Positions 6,655 to 10,138 of a DNA stretch of 10,138 bases are shown here, one piece after another. Position 1 is the stretch's first letter; each line of letters starts with the position of its first letter. The position numbers were made by a program, and so were the translations under genes. Source of the DNA: Actinomycetota bacterium (GTDB lineage Bacteria; Actinomycetota; Thermoleophilia; Solirubrobacterales; 70-9); NCBI GenBank assembly GCA_018268695.1, contig JAFDWD010001130.1:1-10138 (forward strand), written 5' to 3'. The notes below the pieces were generated by a model that was given only the letters and a program-made list of their open reading frames with translations, searched no databases and was not told the origin of the DNA.

Positions 6655-7245
6655 GGCATCAGTGGGCGAGACCCGTTTGGGCATCAGTGGCGTTCGCGTC
6701 AGCGCCGTTCGATGACAGTCGCGGCGCAGAGAATGAATTGCGGATTCGTCCGAGCCGCATGTGAGCCTGCCCATTAATGCCGTATATGAGCGGATCATCG
6801 AGATCGGAATCGTGGAGGGCGCTTGGGAGGCGATTCGCGTCTACACAATCTCGTGCGAGTGACGAGCGTAAGTCGATGGCAATCGTCTTCCCCGATGGAT
6901 CAGATGTGGTGGCGCGACCTCCCGCTGCGACCGGTGCAGCCCTGATCGTCGTGCTCGGTCTCTTGTGGCTGGCCGACCACTTTCGGCGCAGGCGCGACCG
7001 GGAGACATTCGTGCCGCGCGAGTGGATGACCGAGTTCTACGCTGCCGGTTCCGCTGCAAGCCCCACTTGGTCGCCTAGCTCGGACTGGGGTCGGAGCTTT
7101 CATTGGGCACTGGTGTCCAAACCCCGATAAATCGACCGTAAACAGCGACTATTCGGAGGCGGTAGCCAAGCTGCATCAACTGGTCTCATTCCGCATCAAA
7201 TAGCGGAATCTGACCCGTCTCGTCGTCGTGCGGACCTCTCCTGTA
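6655..7245. other. Mostly unexplained stretch at the passenger's right end
   Basis: This interval of about 590 bp has no convincing gene. A 7-bp inverted repeat (TGATGCC 6636-6642, GGCATCA 6655-6661) spans the stop of the HEPN-like gene, and GCATCAGTGG occurs twice just after it (6656-6665, 6680-6689). A 33-codon frame from GTG 6761 to TGA 6862 reads like protein (AVYERIIEIGIVEGAWEAIRVY) but is very short. A longer weak frame follows. The region may hold remnants of decayed genes between the cargo and the att site. Confidence 0.5.
6876..7130 (+). CDS. Doubtful small protein with possible membrane segment
   Basis: This 84-residue frame starts at ATG 6876; it can be extended to ATG 6777, but the added part looks non-coding. 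It contains one hydrophobic run (GAALIVVLGLLWLADHF) followed by a basic cluster (RRRRDRE), as in a single-span membrane protein with a cytoplasmic basic anchor. The rest is low in recognisable structure. No ribosome site of quality precedes the start and no family is recognised. It may be real, a gene remnant or chance. Confidence 0.22.
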   Translation: MAIVFPDGSDVVARPPAATGAALIVVLGLLWLADHFRRRRDRETFVPREWMTEFYAAGSAASPTWSPSSDWGRSFHWALVSKPR

Positions 7246-7282
7246 ACGCCGGAGGTCGCGGGTTCGAGTCCCGTCGCTCCCG
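7246..7282 (+). repeat. att site 2: second copy of tRNA-Asp 3' end
   Basis: This is an exact 37-bp direct copy of the site at 2535-2571. Here the would-be anticodon loop reads CTGTAAC (7241-7247), one base different from the canonical Asp loop CTGTCAC found at site 1. Upstream bases (ACCTCTC) do not form an anticodon stem, so again only the 3' part of the tRNA is present. Downstream sequence turns into a GC-rich hairpin and chromosomal-looking genes, so this is probably the outer right junction of the integrated array. Confidence 0.85.
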
Positions 7283-7303
7283 CTTCGCGCTGCCGCGAAG
7301 CGG
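7280..7303. terminator. GC-rich hairpin directly after the tRNA-Asp end
   Basis: A perfect 10-bp stem (CCGCTTCGCG / CGCGAAGCGG) closes a four-base CTGC loop, with the stem starting at the last bases of the tRNA fragment. There is no T-run behind it. High-GC actinobacteria often have such hairpins without U-tracts, and this was plausibly the original terminator or processing structure of the tRNA-Asp transcript before the insertions. Only the fold is seen directly. Confidence 0.45.
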
Positions 7304-7444
7304 CCGCCGAAGCGCGCGACGGCTCGGGATCTTCTCTCAGGCGTCTTCGTCCTTCAGCTGGCGATCGATCAGGAATCGAGAAGCGACCGCCGGCCGAGGG
7401 TCTTAGCGTCGCGGGACCACGATCCACGAGAGGAGTAAGAGTCG

Positions 7445-7681
7445 ATGAAGACGATGACGTGCAGGCAGTTGGGCGGTCCCTGCGACCTCGCCCACCACGG
7501 AAAAGATGCGAACGAGGTGATCAAGGCGCAGGATCGTCACCTCAAGGAGGTCGTTGCGGAAGGCGACGGCGCCCACGAGTCGGCCCTGGCAGAGATGAAG
7601 GGTCGTTGGAAGCATCCGATCGCCGGGATGGGTTGGTACAGGAAGGCCAAACGCGACTTCGCGAACCTGCCCGAGGACTGA
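7445..7681 (+). CDS. DUF1059-like small protein
   Basis: This 78-residue protein opens with MKTMTCRQLGGPCDLAHHG, the signature start of the DUF1059 family (MKTMTC-QLGG-CD), with Cys6 and Cys13 plus nearby histidines that could bind a metal or form a redox pair. The remainder is helical (ESALAEMKGRWKHP, KAKRDFANLPED), and the ending resembles that of family members. The biochemical function of the family is not known to me. The start is supported by GAGGAG about 9 bases upstream. The gene sits alone, 162 bp after the att site, in the chromosomal flank. Family assignment is fairly confident from the N-terminus. Confidence 0.82.
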   Translation: MKTMTCRQLGGPCDLAHHGKDANEVIKAQDRHLKEVVAEGDGAHESALAEMKGRWKHPIAGMGWYRKAKRDFANLPED

Positions 7682-7816
7682 ACCTGAAGTCCTCGGCGAG
7701 AGATGGCCGGAATCGGTCATCGCGAGATGGCCTGAAAAGGCGAAGAGACGGCGAGGGGGCGTGGTTAATCTGCCGCCGCTCAGCCTGGAAATTGTCGTCT
7801 CGTTCGGAGGATCTCG

Positions 7817-8461
7817 ATGAAGAGAAGTGCCCTGTTGGTGGCGGTTGTGGTCGGCTTGGTGTCGGTGTTCTCGTTCGCTGGTTCGGGCTTTGCCGCGGGT
7901 CGCGATCAGGGGGTGAAGGCGCCGGCGGGGAAGAAGCCGAGGCGCGGGGCGCGGGGGCCGGCGGGTCCGGCTGGGCCCGTCGGTCCGGCCGGGCCGACGG
8001 GGAAGAACGGCGCGCGGGGACCGGAAGGTGCGGCCGGCAAGGAAGGGCGCGAAGGGAGGCAAGGGCCGAGCGGCATCGTCTCGATCTCGAACCTGAGTCT
8101 CAACTCGACTCTCTTCAACAGCGGGCTCGCCTTCGTCGGACAGACCGAGACGGTGCCTTTCGACGCCAAGACGGCGGCCCATGTCACCGCCAGCCTGGGC
8201 TTCGGATCGAGCGACGGGAAATCGATCCGCAGCCACTTCGGCGTGTGTTACCAGCCGGTCGGTGGGCAATCGGAAATCGTCGATCTGATCCAGCCGGAAT
8301 TCGTGATCGAAAAAGGGGAATCGGTCGTACAGACCGTCTCCGGGGCGATCTCGGGACTGACTCCTGGCGAATACGTCATCGGCGCCTGCAGCTTCGGAGA
8401 GACCTCCAACACCGTGCACGGCATCGGCTACGCGACGGTGATCGTCGCCGAGGTCCGATGA
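7817..8461 (+). CDS. Secreted collagen-like repeat protein (copy 1)
   Basis: This 214-residue protein has an N-terminal signal peptide (about 1-27: KR, a hydrophobic run, then GFAAG). A short basic linker follows, then 14 uninterrupted Gly-X-Y triplets from Gly44 to Ser85, rich in GPA/GPV/GPT, as in bacterial collagen-like proteins that form trimeric rods. The C-terminal domain (about 86-214) is beta-rich and contains two Cys (144 and 191) that may form a disulphide; it ends in GYATVIVAE. The protein should be outside the membrane, but no LPXTG anchor or lipobox is seen. The ribosome site GGAGG lies about 7 bases before the ATG. The next gene starts within its stop codon (ATGA) and encodes a paralogue. 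Surface or spore-coat-like structural roles are possible; the specific function is unknown. Confidence 0.88.
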   Translation: MKRSALLVAVVVGLVSVFSFAGSGFAAGRDQGVKAPAGKKPRRGARGPAGPAGPVGPAGPTGKNGARGPEGAAGKEGREGRQGPSGIVSISNLSLNSTLFNSGLAFVGQTETVPFDAKTAAHVTASLGFGSSDGKSIRSHFGVCYQPVGGQSEIVDLIQPEFVIEKGESVVQTVSGAISGLTPGEYVIGACSFGETSNTVHGIGYATVIVAEVR

Positions 8462-9129
8462 GCGCGCGGGGCTTCGCCATCATCGCTGCGGTCGCCGTCG
8501 TCGCGTTGGTGTCGGCGGCGACCGGGATCGGCCGTGCCGCCGACCGCGGGCACCAGGCGTCTGTCGCGGCAGGCAAGGCGCCGAAGGAGAAAACGAAGCG
8601 GGGCCGCCGGGGCCCGCGGGGAGCAGTCGGTCAGGTCGGGCCGGTGGGGGAGGCAGGCGAGGACGGCGCGGCGGGACCGATGGGCGCGGCGGGCACGGAA
8701 GGGCCGGGGGGCGCCGAAGGGCCCGGCGCGATCGTCTCGATCGAAAGCCTCGCCCTGCAGAGCTCCAGAGTGAACCACGAATCGACCTTCGCGTTCGTCG
8801 GCCAGACCGCGACCGCGACCTTCGATGCCCGGACCGCCGTCCAGGTCACCGCCTCACTGGACTTCGCCTCCTTCGACGGCAAAAAGATCGAAGCGGCGTT
8901 CGCGATCTGCGCGGAAGCGGCGGGAGGCGCCGGAATATTCGCCTTCCGGGCCCTCAACGTCGAATTCCAGGCACCCGCCTCGAGCTACTTCGCCCAGGCC
9001 GTCTCGGCGGTCGTCGAAGGGCTGCTCCCGGGCACGTACAAGATCGGCGCCTGCACCGCCCGCGAGACGATGAACATCAGCCACGGACAGGGCGCGGCGA
9101 CGGTGATCGTCGCCGAGGGGGGAGGTTGA
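8458..9129 (+). CDS. Secreted collagen-like repeat protein (copy 2)
   Basis: This 223-residue paralogue of the preceding protein shares the same plan: signal peptide (about 1-28, ending near GRAAD), basic linker, 14 Gly-X-Y triplets (about 49-90), then a C-terminal domain. That domain matches the first one motif by motif (FAFVGQT, FDA-TA--VTASL-F, DGK-I, GLLPGTYKIGAC, ATVIVAE), with Cys151 and Cys199 aligned to the pair in copy 1. The frame is open far upstream, but ATG 8458 is preferred because it overlaps the upstream stop as ATGA and begins a clean signal peptide. The triplets differ in composition: here more acidic (GEA GED), in copy 1 more basic (GKN GKE GRE). That could favour a mixed trimer, though this is only a suggestion. 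Tandem duplication is the likely origin. Confidence 0.88.
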   Translation: MSARGFAIIAAVAVVALVSAATGIGRAADRGHQASVAAGKAPKEKTKRGRRGPRGAVGQVGPVGEAGEDGAAGPMGAAGTEGPGGAEGPGAIVSIESLALQSSRVNHESTFAFVGQTATATFDARTAVQVTASLDFASFDGKKIEAAFAICAEAAGGAGIFAFRALNVEFQAPASSYFAQAVSAVVEGLLPGTYKIGACTARETMNISHGQGAATVIVAEGGG

Positions 9130-9209
9130 AGACGGGACGCCTCGTTCGATCTCGTACGAAGGTCCACATCCGCCCTTGCCGCCAACTCTCGCGGGTGTAG
9201 CGTGAGCAG

Positions 9210-10138
9210 ATGAGGATTCCTTTTCGTCACCTGACGTTCGTCACGCTCGCGGCCGCACTCGTCCTCACCGCCGGCCTCGTCCTCCTCTTCGGCTCCGCCC
9301 ACGCCGCCTTCCCCGGCAGGCCCGGGGTGATCGCCTACGACAACTCGACGCAGAGCGGCGGCGGGGAGTCGGAGGAAACCTGCGGCAGCGAAGCGGACTC
9401 GATCTTCACCGTCCACTCCGACGGCAGCCACCGGGTCCGCCTCGGGAAGGGCGACGACCCCTCCTACTCGCCGAACGGCAAGCTGATCGTGTTCAGCGTC
9501 TGCGACGGTGTGCAGGAGGACCTGATGCTGATGAGGGCCGACGGCTCCGGTGCCCGCAAGCTGACCGAAACGCCGAAGGCCTCCGAGAACGAACCCACCT
9601 TCAGCGCCGACGGCAAGCGCGTCTACTTCGCCCGCGACTCCGGCGGCAAGGGATACAGCCAGATCTACTCGATCGGGACCGACGGCACGGGCTTGAAGCA
9701 GCTGACCCCGAAGCGCCACGAAACCTCCGACAACAGTCCGGCCGCCGCCGCGAACGGGCGCTTCGTCGTCTTCGACCGCGAGGGCCAGATCTACACGATG
9801 CGACCCGACGGCAGCCACCTGACCAAGCTGGCGCGAGGCTGGGATCCGACCGTCTCCCCGGCGAGCAACCGGGTCGCCTACTCCTTCCGCGGCCAGATCT
9901 ATCTGATCGGCGCGGCCGGAGGCGGGCCGCGGCAGCTGACCCACCTGCGCAGCGGCCGCTTCGCCGACGTCACCGCGCTCTCGCCGAGCTACTCGCCGGA
10001 CGGCAGTTGGATCGCCTTCGCCCTCGAGGAGTCGATCTCCAACGGCCCCGGCTTCAACGACTCGCAGAAGCTCGACAAGGTCTCCGTCGCGACCGGCAAG
10101 GTGGTGACCTTGACCAAGACCAAGGTCGGCGGCTTCCA
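9210..10138 (+). CDS. Secreted TolB/WD40-like beta-propeller protein, 5' part
   Basis: The gene runs off the window; 309 residues are visible. It starts at ATG 9210 with a signal peptide or membrane anchor (about 1-33, hydrophobic TLAAALVLTAGLVLLFG, then SAHAAF). After it come repeated PD40/TolB-type blades with the pattern P-x-(Y/F)SP-(D/N)-G-(K/R)-x-(I/V)-x-(F/Y): DPSYSPNGKLIVF, EPTFSADGKRVYF, SPAAAANGRFVVF, DPTVSPASNRVAY, SPSYSPDGSWIAF. These alternate with segments such as IYTMRPDGSHLTKL. Such propellers bind ligands or proteins outside the cytoplasm; in actinobacteria, stand-alone secreted versions are common and of unknown function. It is separated from the collagen-like pair by 80 bp and may have its own promoter. 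Confidence 0.88.
   Translation, partial: MRIPFRHLTFVTLAAALVLTAGLVLLFGSAHAAFPGRPGVIAYDNSTQSGGGESEETCGSEADSIFTVHSDGSHRVRLGKGDDPSYSPNGKLIVFSVCDGVQEDLMLMRADGSGARKLTETPKASENEPTFSADGKRVYFARDSGGKGYSQIYSIGTDGTGLKQLTPKRHETSDNSPAAAANGRFVVFDREGQIYTMRPDGSHLTKLARGWDPTVSPASNRVAYSFRGQIYLIGAAGGGPRQLTHLRSGRFADVTALSPSYSPDGSWIAFALEESISNGPGFNDSQKLDKVSVATGKVVTLTKTKVGGF

Larger units (their letters stand above)
2535..7282. mobile_element. att-flanked passenger element without a live integrase
   Basis: About 4.7 kb lies between two identical tRNA-Asp 3' ends. The insert has lower GC than the flank after 7300. It contains a decayed tyrosine recombinase, a minus-strand pair including a nuclease-like protein, and a plus-strand XRE-led operon ending in a HEPN-like protein. 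This fits a CIME (cis-mobilizable element), in which att sites remain but the element's own recombinase is lost. The neighbouring integrase at 967-2331 might still act on these sites. The boundaries follow from the repeats; the accretion history is inference. Confidence 0.65.

Noticed and set aside
7960..8085. Possible CRISPR or tandem DNA repeat array in the G-rich stretch
   Set aside because: The periodicity is 9 bases with varied codons, coding for Gly-X-Y collagen triplets.
7403..8419. Minus-strand open frame of 338 codons
   Set aside because: It is antisense to the DUF1059 and collagen-like genes, which have signal peptides, ribosome sites and family signatures.
7228..8457. Upstream extension of the second collagen-like gene's frame
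   Set aside because: It is low-complexity Arg/Gly-rich sequence overlapping the DUF1059 and first collagen-like genes in another frame; the real start is the ATGA overlap at 8458.
8985..9944. Minus-strand open frame of 319 codons with Val/Gly-rich repeats
   Set aside because: The repeats mirror the beta-propeller blades of the plus-strand gene starting at 9210.

Overview
The window is high-GC actinobacterial chromosome carrying mobile DNA. Hand counts give about 75% GC in the line starting at 9241 and about 57% in the line starting at 3481. A 78-residue DUF1059-type protein, secreted collagen-like proteins and a secreted TolB-type propeller suggest a Thermoleophilia/Solirubrobacterales-like host. 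That placement is inference; no rRNA or marker gene is present.

Layout: (1) Positions 1-2571 look like the right end of an integrative, probably conjugative element. It has the 3' part of a lytic transglycosylase with a NlpC/P60-like peptidase domain, a 68-residue excisionase-type HTH protein, a convergent intact tyrosine integrase, and then an attachment site that is the 3' part of a tRNA-Asp(GTC) gene, from the anticodon loop to the discriminator base. (2) Positions 2572-7245 form a second insert, closed at 7246-7282 by a perfect 37-bp direct copy of the same tRNA 3' end. It has no intact integrase. It carries a decayed tyrosine recombinase (3889-4690) with two cargo units on either side. 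On the minus strand is a 147-residue unknown protein overlapping a 248-residue protein with a PD-(D/E)XK nuclease pattern. On the plus strand is a tightly overlapping operon of an XRE regulator, a 150-residue unknown protein and a 411-residue protein ending in a HEPN-like domain with an Rx4H motif. About 590 bp of mostly unexplained sequence follows. (3) Positions 7283-10138 look like resident chromosome: a GC-rich hairpin at the tRNA end, a DUF1059 gene, two tandem paralogous collagen-like secreted proteins joined by an ATGA overlap, and the start of a secreted beta-propeller protein running off the window.

Interpretation: neither tRNA copy has its 5' half, so the intact tRNA-Asp should lie left of the window. 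The arrangement is best read as tandem accretion: an integrase-bearing element beside an att-flanked passenger (CIME-like) whose own integrase has died. The passenger's two nuclease-like units are the best candidates for an undescribed defence or toxin-antitoxin-like system. Their function is inferred from motifs and context only.
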